DNA of 64,000 nt from Meconema thalassinum. Taxonomy: Eukaryota; Arthropoda; Insecta; Orthoptera; Tettigoniidae. The translations under genes were made by a program, and so were the position numbers. Under the pieces are notes generated by a model. The model saw only the letters and a list, made by a program, of their open reading frames with translations, was not told the DNA's origin and did no database searches. This document shows positions 1 through 11,405 of the stretch, in pieces (positions within the stretch are counted from its first letter, which is position 1; each line of letters begins with the position of its first letter). The DNA lies in the NCBI GenBank assembly GCA_946902985.2, contig OX336388.2:1507738545-1507802544 (forward strand), written 5' to 3'.

Positions 1-23
1 AACAAGGAGGTGGTTGGTTGGGC

Positions 24-585
24 TTTCAGTTTAGGGGCTGCGACAACGTGGTCATGTAGCCCCGTGTACTTTGGTGTGTGTAGAATCTGTCTGATAACCG
101 GTGTTAATTGTGATGGATGTATTAGTGTGTGTAATCTGTTTTCAATTAAGGCCTGAAGACATTCAATTTTCAAGTAGTTCCTACTTTTGCTACCAAAAGT
201 CACCGTACACGACTACTAGTTCAGAACTTAGTTACCAGATACCACCGCAGTCAGCTCTTGGCGACGAACGTAGGAACCTAAGAGCGTTTGTCTAATATTT
301 AACCTACAATTTAGCTTCACATAGGTGTAATTAGTAGGAGGTTCTTTAACATGCCATACATCTATGACATGGGACCGCCGGCTTTACTTCTCCTCCGAAG
401 GAAGGCATACTGAGGGATTCTTAACGCTCTTAAAAATCCGACGACTTCGGCTGGGTTTGAACCCGCGATCTTGTGCATAGAAGCTCAGCATGCTACCAAC
501 TACGCCACTGAAGCCGCTTATGAACAAGGAGCAACGAAATAAATAACGACTCGCCAAAATGATCACAAATGTTGCACTCCAGATA
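24..585 (-). repeat. dispersed repeat R1 with tRNA-like SINE head
   Basis: The block from GGGGCTGCGACAACGTGGTC onward recurs at 30113 and, more diverged, at 63560. Its right part (about 440-515) read on the minus strand is tRNA-like: an A-box-like TGGCGTAGTTGG followed by a B-box-like GGGTTCAAACCC. The same tRNA-like segment recurs at about 30410-30485 and 31390-31470. This looks like a tRNA-derived SINE joined to, or part of, a longer repeat. The left edge may lie outside the window. Confidence 0.6.
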
Positions 586-1139
586 AATTAAAGGCGACCT
601 TCCTGAGCGTGGTAAACTATTCAGGATTAATAGATGTAAATCCACTCTTAATGAAAACATACTGAATTACATTAATATTGCATGGCGATAAGAATTGAGG
701 ATATGATTGGTGCCATATGGCAAATGTTCTCCATCTTCGCCCACATACTTCATTAGCAGGGAATGTTTGGTTGAGCATATTCTTACTAATGAAAATGTTG
801 CTTTAGGGTGGTGCAGTTTTAACAAGGAATCATAGCGAACATTTAGTTCCCGATCTCGCGGAAACTTTGCCTATACTTTATAATGGTCAGGTCTCATGGA
901 AACATCCATGAGAGTGTTTTATTCCCAAATAAATAGGGCCATTCCTAAAGAGGGAGAAGATGTGTGTGTTTGGAAACTGACGCGAGATCCGGAATGGTGC
1001 TGATGGTTGTGCATAGTGAGCTCTCATAAACTCACCGACCAATCCTACTCAAACTACTCCCAGGAACCAACCGGGCACAAGTACATACATACAGTACATA
1101 CATATAGGCCTACAGATGTGATCAAAATTCTTATACTTC
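586..1139. other. unassigned AT-rich sequence
   Basis: No coding signature, RNA gene or recognisable repeat was seen. The short open frames here have no family resemblance that I can detect. Confidence 0.5.
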
Positions 1140-1560
1140 CTAATATTAACGTTATTATTGTTTATATTATTATTAATATTGTTGTATATATTGTTTTTAT
1201 TATTATGGTAATTATTGTTGTCATTGAAATGAAAATCCACAGCCTGCTTCCAGTTTCCGACCGGGTCAGGAATGGAATGAATGAAGCCCCCATCTAGCGG
1301 CGAGGATATGAACTGTGCCGGCTGCCGAGGCCTGACGCACTCCTCTGGGACAATGATTAAATGAATGACAGATGAAATGAAATGCTAGTGGAGAGTGTTG
1401 CTGGAATGAAATGTTGACAGGGAAAACCGGAGTACCCGGAGAAAAACCTGTCTGCCTCCGTTTTGTCCAGCACAGATCTCACATGGAGTGACCGGGATTT
1501 GAACCACGGACCCAGCGGTGAGAGGCCGGCGTGCTGCCGCCTAAGCCGCGGAGGCTCCAT
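1140..1560 (-). repeat. tRNA-derived SINE
   Basis: Read on the minus strand it starts near 1560 with a tRNA-like head: an A-box-like GCGGCTTAGGCGG, then GGTTCAAATCC as B box about 45 bases later. A GC-rich body follows (about 1250-1480), and the 3' end runs into TAA/ATT-rich sequence at 1140-1215 that serves as a tail. It lies directly against a LINE fragment at 1575-1925. The internal structure is that of a Pol III SINE; the family name is unknown to me. Confidence 0.7.
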
Positions 1561-1574
1561 TATTGTTGTCATTA

Positions 1575-1925
1575 TTTTCTTTAAATCGTTATGGCCAACT
1601 ACGGAGCTCGCTTGAACTAATTTTGCACAATGTTCCTTCTTCTTTTCTTCCCAGTATCTCTTCATTCGTTCACTGTGTTCCTTTCTGCGTGCTTCTGTCC
1701 AGCCTATATTTTTCCTTTTACGTTTCTCTGAAAATTTATGTTTGTTTACTAAGCTTCTAAATTTTACTCTATCTGCAACGGTTTTCTCAGCGATACCCAT
1801 TTCTTGTAGATCTTCGTGTATTTCTGTTAACCAATTGTTGCGGATTTTCAGGGTTAGCGCTAGATATAGAATTCTCTTCGTCAGCCTGTCGTTATCCATT
1901 CTGTGAAGATGGACTTTAAATAGCC
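1575..1925 (-). pseudogene. non-LTR retrotransposon ORF2, C-terminal fragment
   Basis: The minus-strand frame contains HLHRMDNDRLTKRI, NWLTEIHEDLQEMGI, then SEKRKRKNIGWTEARRKEHS and ERMKRYWEEKKK. This is the order seen at the extreme C terminus of many arthropod LINE ORF2 proteins: an RMD..RL box, an acidic helix, then a very basic tail ending before a stop. No reverse transcriptase core is present, so this is a 5'-truncated relic. The open frame runs on into the SINE at 1357-1560, and those added residues are not part of the LINE protein. Assignment rests on motif recognition only. Confidence 0.55.
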
Positions 1926-1974
1926 TGGTGATCACAAATCCAACATGGCGACGACGCGAACTATAAATATTCAC

Positions 1975-2390
1975 ATGAACGTTTCTCGCAATTTAACCAT
2001 CCGAGTGCAGTGAAACTTGGTACAGTAAATTCTTAGACGAATGTTAATCCACTGGCATCTAATTTATTTCAATTGTTTCCACAACCACAAGATGGCAGCT
2101 GTGCGAAATGTTAATATCTCCTTGTTACTTCTTGTGTCCTAATCATGCGATTGAAGTTTGAATGCTACACGTACTCAATAATCTTCATGTAACAGTACAT
2201 AACTCTAGGACCTACATATATAAAATCCAACATGGTGACCATCCGAAATATTTAGTCGTTCTCAACATCTACGAATCTATTACAGCAATCAAACTGAATT
2301 TTTTTATGTAGATAGAGGCAATTAACATAAGTAGGATATATGATAATAGGCAGTATAGTTCTTCACGGAACTACTTGTTGTTATTAATAC
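1975..2390 (-). repeat. decayed copy of repeat family T
   Basis: The right end, read on the minus strand, contains AAGTAGTTCCGTGAAGAAC followed by TATACTGCCTA. This matches the left ends of the copies at 26608 and 24866. The body has ATGGCGG/AAGATGGC-type phrases like the other copies. Edges are approximate. Confidence 0.45.
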
Positions 2391-3221
2391 TGTAATTATT
2401 ATTATTATTATTATCCAAAAAGGCACTCAGCTTTTACAGGTGATCAATTAGTCAACGGTTGCTTTCGAGCAGGAACAATACACCCTGATAACCATGATGT
2501 TCAATTCCGTAAATGAAACAACAAAGATATATCGCTCGCATCTAAATAAAGCAATAATGAAAAGTCAGATGCCATCGTCTCACTTTTTAAATCCTGTAGA
2601 TGCTGATTGACCTGGAATTTAGTTAATCATGTGGTCAGATTATTCCAGCGTAGGCTCCAATCAGAGCTACTTTAATGACTTGAATAGAGACCATATCACA
2701 TGAACATAAGTTTTATCTGCAGCATGGGCTCATGGATCACCATGTAGTCACGTATCAGTTGACAGCTTCAATAACACAATGGGCTAAATATCCTGTGACT
2801 GGTTCCTGCAATATGTCAGTGTAAATTTTCGCGCCTCATCAAACTCTTGTGTTATACTCCAGTAGCATGACGGACTGGACGGGAACCTCCACAGTCCGGT
2901 CTGACAAGAGTTGTTAATATTATTGTAGTAGGGGCAGTGACATCCTTGATCGTTAGTTCCGTATACTCGTACTTACGCTGGTGTGCAATCTGTCTAGAAA
3001 CATGTGTTCCTGTGATGAATCTGCCAGAAATGGGATCCATAGAAAATCGTTTCTAGAATGATTCAGTCGGACTCAAACCCCCATCTCTACTCAGTTGCTG
3101 TCTCAAGAATAGGTGCACTGAAATTTAACCATCATAGCTGGATTTTCATTCTTATTTAGCAGAGGGAATTGGGCCTTAATGGTCTGAGAGTTTGCACTTC
3201 AGAAGCGTCTTTCTGGTTGTT
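2391..3221. other. unassigned, short ATT microsatellite
   Basis: A short (ATT)n run lies near 2396-2413. I see nothing else recognisable; open frames are short and have no family features. Confidence 0.45.
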
Positions 3222-3757
3222 GTTGTTGTTTAAGTATTCAGTCTTTTGACTGGTTCGATGCAGCGCTCCAAGCTTCCGTGTCATGAGCTAATCGTTTCAT
3301 CTCTACATAGCTACCACACCCTACATCCAAGGAAATCTCTTTAAAATATTATAACCTTGGTCTATCTCTACAGTTCCTATCCTCCACCCTTGCTACCATA
3401 ACCGTGTTTGCTATTCCTGGGTGTCCTACCAACCAATCTCTTCTCTTTGTTGGCAGTCACCAGAAATATCTCTCCTCTCCCACTCGTCTTAATACCTTTT
3501 CATTTGTTACACTATCTATCCATCTAATAATCCTCATCATTCTCCTGTAACACCACATTTCAAACGCTTCAATTCTGCTTTTCTCTGCTGCTCCAACTGT
3601 CCAAGTATCACTTCCATAGAGTGCTACGCTCCAATCAAAGGCTTTCAAAATTGACTTCCTAATACCTAGATCTATTTTGATGTTAACAGATTCCCTTTCT
3701 GTAGAAATGCTTTCCTTTCTTGTGCTAACCTATCTGGACCGATTCTAAATTCCAAAC
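3222..3757 (-). pseudogene. LINE 3' end fragment
   Basis: The minus-strand frame reads IGPDRLAQERKAFLQK (near 3750), then LYGSDTWTVGAAEKSRIEAF, EMWCYRRMMRI, WIDSVTN and VLRRVGEER. This is the characteristic tail of an insect non-LTR ORF2 protein. Stops and shifts interrupt it. Its 3' end on the minus strand carries a (CAA)n tail at about 3222-3236, as expected for a LINE. It differs from the LINE at 56720-58474, so at least two families are present. Confidence 0.7.
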
Positions 3758-5218
3758 GGCGATACCTGAGCCACTCATACGAGTATTATAGAACCATGAT
3801 GTGCAAATCACAAGTAATCTATAATTATTTATAATTATAATAATATTATTACATCTACATGAAAAGCAGAATTCCCACCGAGCACAAGAGCTAGGTCGCC
3901 ACAAGTGAGTTGGCTTGTAGCCAGCCAGCGATACGATACAAGGAATAGATGCATAGTGTTAGTTCGCGGTCATATCGAGAACATTCCGGGCTAATATATT
4001 TGCCTTGCGTATCGTTTACGATATATTACACAACGTAATTGCGACTCTCACGGATAACAAACTGAATATTCCGCAAGGCTGTCATAAGTTTATATTTAGT
4101 CACAGTAGGTAGATAAAAGGCATTTAGACAACCTTAACAAACTCACCTGTAAGCGAAAAATACTAGCGAAGAGAATAATTTCGTTCTCAGTTTTAAGGAA
4201 TAGTTAGGTAAATACATGAGTTTGCCAGTATCAGCTGATGTACGATGTAAAGAGTAAAATGGGGAAAGAGGAAGTCGTACGTTATATATGTGGCTACGAT
4301 TTGAAGTAATTTTGGACGAATCGGACATGGATCACAGTGAATTTGAAGTCAGCGTTTGAAGAGATTGAGGGTTTAGTGACAATGGAACTGATGGAGATGA
4401 GAGTGACGATTCAGGCACAAGTGTAGTAATTCAAAGTATGCCTACTTTCCGCGATAAAAATTCTTTTTTTCTTCATTTTAAATGTAGGCTATTTCTAGAC
4501 AATAAAAAAGTTTAAAAAATGAGCACGTCCTGAAATATGCTTCTTGAGAAAAATGATCACTTAAAGAATGGTGCAACATATTTCAATGATACGGTAAGGG
4601 ATGAAATAAATTAGTGCTTGATCTAATTACAACCAGTTTTTAAAGTGATCCTACAGTCTTTACAATTACTTAAAAACTCACTTCCTACGGTGTCACAGTA
4701 CCTGTATTTCTCTTTGATATTTTCAGGGCAAGGTGAAGTTGTAAGTGAGTTTTAATTAGGAGCACGCGGCTCGTAGAATAAACATCAGCTCGAGGAATGG
4801 CAATTGGCTATGAATATTGAAGCAGTGCACGTACATTTCAGTGACAAGATACGCTATTAAAAGTCTATGTCCCTATCTTAATTTAATGAAGCCAGAACGC
4901 ACATATACCCCATACACGAGTGACATGAATTTTAGACGGATAAATCTATGCCTATGAGCAGAAAGAAGAACGGATTGCTCCAAAGTTAATTAATTAATCT
5001 GTAAATATATATGCCTTTATACACACATACTATTCCGACGAAGTTAGATTACTTCCCTAACAATATATGTTAGCATAGTTCCTGAGCCCACTTTACATTC
5101 TTCTGTCAATGTACTGTATTAGTTTCACCCGCATCACAACAAATATTACAATATAGTAAATTATGAGAAATAATACTCGGGGATGATCCTAGCGTGTCTC
5201 ATTAGAAGTTCAGTTACC
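3758..5218. other. unassigned sequence
   Basis: No gene or repeat is recognised in this AT-rich stretch. Short open frames exist on both strands but show no domain. Confidence 0.45.
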
Positions 5219-5445
5219 GGCCGAGGTGGCCGAGAGCGCTAATGCGCTACCTCGTGCCTCGTTGGCATCGGGAGAGCGTGGGTTCGAATCCCACCTCGGC
5301 CGCCCTGAAATTGGTTTTCGCGGTTTCCCATTTTCACCACCAGGCAATTGCCGGGATGGTTCCTTTCAATAGGTCCGCGGCCGATTTCCTTCCAATACCC
5401 CTTCCCTGACCCGTCCTGAAAAGAAAAGTACATGGCCATTGGCTG
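5219..5445 (+). repeat. tRNA-derived SINE with long-variable-arm head
   Basis: The head at 5219-5303 resembles a class II tRNA: the GGCCGAGGTGGCCGAG start, a long middle arm, B box GGGTTCGAATCCC, and a closing CTCGGCCG that pairs with the start. The body contains AATTGCCGGGATGGTTCC, a core also found in the SINEs at 21296 and 59690. Because it continues as a body rather than ending at the acceptor stem, I call it a SINE, not a functional tRNA gene. Confidence 0.75.
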
Positions 5446-5524
5446 CATTAATACAATTATTAGAAGTTCAGTTAGAACTTAATAGTTGCTTCTCAACTAG
5501 AGGCAGAAGGATTGATACTCATTA

Positions 5525-5716
5525 TTTGAAATTTATTTCTTCTTCTTCTGCTTCTTCTTCAAGTGTCTCAGGAGCATTGGCGAACAGTAGCATGATCTAG
5601 TGTTTGTCAATAGCTTTTCTGAACAGCGACACTGTATTCATTCCAAACCACTGGATTAAGTCCTTTAGCCAGAATATTCTTCTACGTCCGGGTTCTCTAA
5701 TGCCATCAATCTTCTA
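5525..5716 (-). pseudogene. LINE ORF2 C-terminal fragment
   Basis: Minus-strand translation gives IREPGRRRIFWLKDLIQWFG, then TVSLFRKAIDKH, a stop, and MLLFANAPETLEEE. The order GRRR..WL..L..WFG, then a helix, then LLFAN is typical of the last residues of RT-type LINE proteins. A GAAGAAG-rich tail follows. Only about 55 codons remain, with one in-frame stop. Confidence 0.6.
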
Positions 5717-6180
5717 TTGATTAATTAATTGCAACAGGTTGTATATGTTGTTGTGTATGAAATGATCAAAATATCAAGTAGTATTATTAGGCGATAATTG
5801 TAATACATCAAAAGTAGCTAACTGCTAAGTTTCCGAATTGCTAAAATGAGCATTGGAAAATCTTAGTACTGATTTGAAACTGTGGCCTTTCAATGCGTTC
5901 AACGACTCACAAATTAGAACTTTCCATGATTTGAGTCACAAAGCGGAATTCATAAACACTAATCGTACAATTATTATATCTAAGTTATTATCATCTCACA
6001 AAATAAGACATTATCAATGGGAGATAACGGTGGAGGGATTTCCCATGCATCCTTGTTTTGGGCAGGGGTTCTATCTGGAATTAGCGAAGACAAATTTCCA
6101 TGACAAGTGCAAGCGCACTTAGAGTAGTTCCCTATCATTGAAGCGTGTTGCGTCAACAAATTTCCGACACCTTGTTGTGT
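5717..6180. other. flank of the long-TIR element
   Basis: No gene recognised. The inexact palindrome CAAGTGCAAGCGCACTT lies just outside the inferred left terminus at 6181, and a related GCGCAAGTGCACTT lies outside the right terminus near 18833. The true ends could therefore lie a little further out. Confidence 0.4.
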
Positions 6181-6691
6181 CCCAGTGCAATTGGTCGAAA
6201 AAAAGGCCAAACCCGGAAGTTTAGAATAACAAGTCCGGATATGAAAAAATAGTTGCAAGCACCTTTAAATAAGATAATCCTAAAAGTCCCAAGGCCTCCT
6301 TGATGGGATACCTGAAATATCCTGGAAAAACCTGGAGAAACCCGGAATCATCCTGGAACGCTTATAAATCACGAACGAGTGGTCAGAATCTGGTTATTTT
6401 TGGCTTATTAATTTTTATTTGTATGAAGAATAATATTTTAGGTACCCAGAAAAAACAAAATTGGTACACTGTAAAAAAAAAACTTTTGAATTTTTTGCGC
6501 TTTTTTAGGTAAAAGATCCGAATTTTGACAAAAGTTTGACCTGCTTCCATGCTAAAATGCAGTCACATACACGCAAAAAATTATCAGCGATGATAAAATT
6601 AATTCTTCACTGTACAAAAGCCTAAAAAGTCCGAAAACACGGTGTTCGTTGCCTGGAATATGGCTACAATGGGCGTAAATCGGAGTCCGAA
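6181..6691 (+). repeat. left terminal inverted repeat of element 1
   Basis: Matches the reverse complement of 18346-18813 over its length with scattered mismatches and small indels. Landmarks are CCCAGTGCAATT at the outer edge, AGAATAACAAGTCCGGATAT, TGGTCAGAATCTGGTTATTT, and CGAAAACACGGTGTTCGTTG near the inner edge. Confidence 0.85.
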
Positions 6692-8068
6692 AAATGCTCA
6701 ATTTATCGCTCTTTCTTGTGTTTGTTTTAATTGCCGTCTTATATGCTGAAACGTACGCTACTTTTGTGGTATATTGCATCTTCTTTACGTCCTTTTACAA
6801 TAGCCCCCCCCCCCCCCTCCTTTTACTTCCCACACAGAAACACACTTGGTGTTCGATTTTAAAACTCAGTGTCTTTTTTGTGAAGAAAAAATAGACTACG
6901 CTCATCCTGATCGCAATCCGTTCAGCAAAATAGAGTACATTGAGTTTATTGACGCCCTCCGTGGATAAGCTAAGAAGAGGAATGACGACTGGGGACGAAA
7001 AGTTGCTTTAATTTGAGTGCCTTGACGGATTTGGTAGCTGCTGAAGGGAGATATCACCGGAAGTGCTACGCGTATTTATAAACGGCCCCGCTCCATTGTC
7101 CCAGGCAACGAGCACAGCAAAGGCAGAAAAGAAGATGCCCACAAAAAATCAGCATTTGATTTTTTGTGCCAAGAGTTAGAAAAAGATCTGCTGATTGCCA
7201 GGTTACACTAGCTTCACTCATGGAAGTAATGGAAAAACATGAATCCGGGGAGATGTACACTGTAAAACATTTAAAATATAAATTAAAGGATAAGTATGGT
7301 GACGCCATAACATTTACGGAGCTACCCGGTGAACGCTGTATTATGTGTTTTACGGGCTTTGCTCATAGAATTCTGAATGACAGTTCGTACACTGCAAAAA
7401 GTGGTGACCCGGAAAAAGAGAAACTTAGGATTATATCGCTTGCTGCAAAGCTGATTTCGAAAAGACATTAAATCTCGCGGGTATGATGACACCGTCTACT
7501 CCTCAGTCCAAGAAATGGCTACTGGAGGCCAGGATTTAATTCCACCAAGCCTTCAAGCATTCATTGAAGATCTTATTTGTGACATTGACAAGATAAAATC
7601 TGATCCGGCTCGTACGCGGATAGTTAAGTCGATCGGCCACTCAATCGTGTCAGCTGTGCGTCCTCGCTCATTTTTGTCTCCGATTCATGTCGGTTTAAGC
7701 ATCGCTCTTCATAGGCGTTAGGGCTCCAGATCCCTCATTGACACTCTTCACAGCTTAGGCACCTGTGCATCTTACAAGGAAGCAATGAAATTTGAAGATT
7801 CGTTATCAAAGAGTGCGCCACCAATTATTGATCCTGAGGCATACCTCCAAGTGGTCTTTGACAACGCCTACCATAATGCAAACACTCTTGATGGGCACGG
7901 AACATTCCATGCATTGGGAGGTATCTTATGCGTCACTCCAAAGTCCGCTCTACACGCGGACTCTCCTGTTCCTCGGTCTCCAAGCCCGGAAAGTGGAGAT
8001 GACAGGTCAACTCCCAAAGGATTTCTTCCTATGACTCATTATTTTGATCCAGATTCCAATGGATACTC

Positions 8069-8187
8069 CATATTGTGCTGGACACGGCTGCAGTAATCGG
8101 TGTGAAGATTCCGATGAGGAAGAAGAGAAGAAGAAACAGAGGACTTCCCAGAAGGTAAACATTTGCAACTTCAATAGGCTTATTGTA
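8069..8187 (+). repeat. displaced copy of the CXC gene 3' end
   Basis: This 119-bp piece matches 16936-17055 almost base for base (CATATTGTGCTGGACACGG to AGGCTTATTGTA). In the gene the right-hand copy belongs at the C terminus, so the left copy is a misplaced fragment in the middle of the coding region. Confidence 0.85.
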
Positions 8188-8531
8188 TAGACAAAGGATG
8201 TCTCCACTATGCAGCTAAACGAAAGCAGTGTCGCCCAAGCTACTTCCCTGGATCACCTGTGTTCGTCGGGATTTTGGTCCGGAGCATCGCCTCGCCCTGG
8301 TTGGAGCGGTTACATGGAATCTGTTCATCACGAAGGGCCATACACAGTGTCCTCTGTGACGCCACTCTCGTTCATCAATCTTGAGCCCACCAATCCATCC
8401 TGTATTTACACGGCTTTACTCTACGCAGCTGCCCCCAACTCAATGGGGATGGCAAGAAGAAAACGGCAACCTGGTCGCTGTTACAAACACAAGGCCTCTG
8501 GCACCGTCTCAACTGCTCAATCTTATGTCAT

Positions 8532-10031
8532 TGAGCCATGTTTAACATCTCTCATTTCTTTATTTTCTTTGGCGGCCGTCCCGGTAGACTCAGTCGCCAT
8601 GTGAGATACGTTCTGTCCGGACGTGCCTTGAGGCTCTCCGCCTTATTATTTAAAATGTAATGTTTTTCCTTTTTATTTAACATTGTTATTATGCCGAAGC
8701 CTTCCATTTACTCATGTAAGTAATACATCTAACCTTGTGTCCACTATGCTCATTTCCTAAATTTAACCTTTGTTTTTGATCTTCGTCGTGTGCTTGGATT
8801 TGCTGTGGAACCAATCGAAATGGCGGTCTCCTGTTTTATTTTGTTTGAATCTTCGTTTAACCTTTTATTTGTGCCGTGAAATATATCTGGGAGTGATTTT
8901 GTGAGTGTATGTTTTTCTTGCTGCCAGGTGCATTGAAGTTGTTTTGATTTGGGCATATCTTCAATGGGTCTCCCGTTGTTTGTGGACGTTGGCGTTTCGA
9001 CCATTCTCCCATCACGAGGCATGACACCATATATTTTAGCCCTTATGTATTCCCTTCATTCCATGCTTCGTGCAACTGAATCACGGCGGTAACTTTAAGT
9101 AGGCCTTACCGTATTCAGCTCGAACTCGGAACGTAAGTTGGGGACCATATAGGTTTAGCATGTTTTGCTAGACTACCTACAAGCACGAGTTGCTTTGTGT
9201 TTTATTACTGCATCGACGGCTGGCATTTTGTGTGTTTGATTGCGTGTATGTATCATGATATATTTCACGGACACTTGACGTCATTTGTTTCTCCTTGTAG
9301 TATCTTTGGTTTTTGCATTTCTTTTCTCTGGGGACTGCCAGCTCGATCGCATCCCCATTGCTCGCCACAGCCTCTGCGACACGCACACAGCCTCTTGTTT
9401 TATCTTTGCTATGCTTGTTATTTGTGGTCGTCATGACAACCATCCATCTCTAGGCTGAGAAGTGATTGTTGTTGACCAGCGACCGGCTCGATTGCCTTTT
9501 TGGTCAATTACCTCCTCCCTTTTTACATCATTTTTATTGGAAGTGGCACAGGTATTTATTTTATTTGTTTCCGTTATTTATTATTGTAAGTAATTTATTG
9601 TTTATAATCATCCTTCCCGTTTGAAAGTGACTGTATTTGACCCCTAGGGTACTTTTTTTGTGTGTGTTATTCTGGCCGGGTTTCTTTGTGTGTTCGGTTT
9701 CAATTCATTAAATTTCCATTTCTTTACCCATGTGTCTTATTTAGTAGTGTTTGGCGATCGGGCTGCTCGCTCTCTCTCTCTTTCTCTCTCTTCAAACCTA
9801 GGCCTAACTTATTCTAGCTGTCTAGCACCAGGAGGGTATTCCTACCACTCGTCGTGGGACCACCTTCACGGAGTCTGGAGTCGCTCGGCACATCTGGCCT
9901 GCAAGTACGGGCCCAGCACAGGTCAGAAATTAACATCCATTTCCACTGCGTACTCCTTTCTTTTCTAGTTGGTTCCAGTGATGCAGCTAGGAGGCACGCC
10001 AAGAATATGTTTATTTTAATAGGGCGGTGCA
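8532..10031 (+). repeat. 5' LTR of the Gypsy element
   Basis: 1,500 bp, TG..CA ends, near identical to 15355-16856. It carries no gene of its own; open frames found at equal positions in both LTRs are incidental. A (CT)n run lies near 9770-9790. Confidence 0.95.
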
Positions 10032-10033
10032 GA

Positions 10034-10051
10034 TGGTATCAGTTGCGAGGT
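10034..10051 (+). promoter_or_regulatory. candidate primer binding site
   Basis: TGGTATCAGTTGCGAGG starts two bases after the 5' LTR and begins with TGG, as expected for pairing to a tRNA 3' CCA end. The primer tRNA is not assigned. Confidence 0.5.
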
Positions 10052-10382
10052 TAAGTCTCCTGGTCGCTTAGCCATATCCATTGGATTTTAATATTTTGCT
10101 GCATATTTTTCAATGTTGTTTTTATTCTGTTTCATGTTCCTTATTGCATACTATGCAAACAAATATTAAGAGTCAATGTGAACTTCCAAGGAGTATGGAC
10201 CATAAAAATAACAAACTGTAAGGAGAGTGCAATGAGTTGGACCCTATCAACGAACCCCAGCATTGGTAATGTACTAAACAACCCTACTTCTTGTTTCGTA
10301 CTCATTTCAGGCGCAGGACGGAGGCAAGACATTTGTAGTTATTGTTTTGAATTGTAGCTAGCAGTACTTCTGTAGTTTAGCC

Positions 10383-11405
10383 ATGTATTCTCTCCCAGGT
10401 TGTAACGTGAAGAAGGAGCTCATCCAGTCTGACGATGATCTGCTATCGTTAGAAAGTGTCTGTGGGAAAGACACTAATCCATTGACTGAGGTGAAAGGCC
10501 ATCGCAAGGGAGGCGTAGCCAATATAGTGTCCAAGTGGGGAATTTCATTTTCTGGTGAACTGGGAGTTTCGTCTGTATTTGAGTTCTTAGACAGGGTCAG
10601 TGAACTCTGCCATTGTTATGACCTCGAACCAGACGACATTGTTGTCTGCCTACCGTTATTGTTGAGTGGCTTAGCTTTAAAATGGTATCGACTTACCAAC
10701 AGACCTTTCATCTCGTGGGTTGATTTCTGTAAGTCAATAAAGGAGCGGTTTACGACTTATGATTTTGAACATGACTTGAAGGCTGAAATTCATCGCCGTA
10801 CCCAGGGTTTGGAAGAGCCTGTAGACGATTTTGTTACTGGGCTAATGACTTTAATAAGTAGGTTGTCGCAGCCCCTTCCCCTTATTGAAACTGTTGATAT
10901 TGTGTATAGAAATCTAGCACCTGAGTACAAGTCTTTCATACGCCGGTCCAGTGTGTATAGTGTGGCTGACATTGTTGATCAAGGACGTGAATGCGAGTTC
11001 AATCGGCGCCTGCGCAAGTCATATGTACCCCCACCCCTCCCCTCTGACAGTTTGTTTCCAGAGACTGCATGCGCGCAATCCCAGATTCAGATGACTGTGC
11101 ACCCATCTTCAATATCTCGTCAGGAGGACCGGGCAATTAACCGTCCCCACTCGCATATTGTCGGGAGTATTCCCAATGCTACTTCTTCTGCGAATCCCGC
11201 TCCTCAGGATCAACAGTTACCTCGAAACCCGAACATGTATAACCGTATAAAATGTTGGAATTGTGATCGTTTGGGGCATCATTTTAATTCCTGCCGTGCG
11301 CCCTCGCGTGTGTTTTGTCACACATGTGGTCTTCGTGACGTGACGCACATAGCCTGTCCTAGATGTGCTTCGCGTCAGGGAAACGAGCATGGGTCCCCGG
11401 TTTAG
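10383..11405 (+). CDS. gag: Gag polyprotein
   Basis: 340 codons in one intact frame. It is the structural protein that would coat the element RNA in cytoplasmic particles. The middle (about residues 95-200) is the retrotransposon Gag core, with LALKWYRLTNRPFISWVDFC and KSIKERFTTYDFEHDLKAEI. A proline/serine-rich linker follows. The C terminus has a classic zinc knuckle, CWNCDRLGHHFNSC (CX2CX4HX4C, residues 291-304), and a second cysteine/histidine motif, CHTCGLRDVTHIAC (312-325). The ATG at 10383 is the first in the open frame after a leader of about 350 bases downstream of the LTR. The frame ends at TAG 11403-11405, just after a slippery heptamer that leads into pol. Confidence 0.93.
   Translation: MYSLPGCNVKKELIQSDDDLLSLESVCGKDTNPLTEVKGHRKGGVANIVSKWGISFSGELGVSSVFEFLDRVSELCHCYDLEPDDIVVCLPLLLSGLALKWYRLTNRPFISWVDFCKSIKERFTTYDFEHDLKAEIHRRTQGLEEPVDDFVTGLMTLISRLSQPLPLIETVDIVYRNLAPEYKSFIRRSSVYSVADIVDQGRECEFNRRLRKSYVPPPLPSDSLFPETACAQSQIQMTVHPSSISRQEDRAINRPHSHIVGSIPNATSSANPAPQDQQLPRNPNMYNRIKCWNCDRLGHHFNSCRAPSRVFCHTCGLRDVTHIACPRCASRQGNEHGSPV

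Noticed and set aside
1007..1297. 96-aa plus-strand frame rich in I and V
   Set aside because: Translation of ATT-rich SINE tail; low complexity.
5219..5303. Genuine tRNA-Ser/Leu-like gene
   Set aside because: It reads on into a SINE body shared with other loci and I could not fold a convincing anticodon arm.
8750..9443. Minus-strand frames of 88-90 aa repeated identically at 15573-16266
   Set aside because: They lie at equal positions in the two LTRs of the Gypsy element; identity is due to LTR duplication and the proteins have no domain features.
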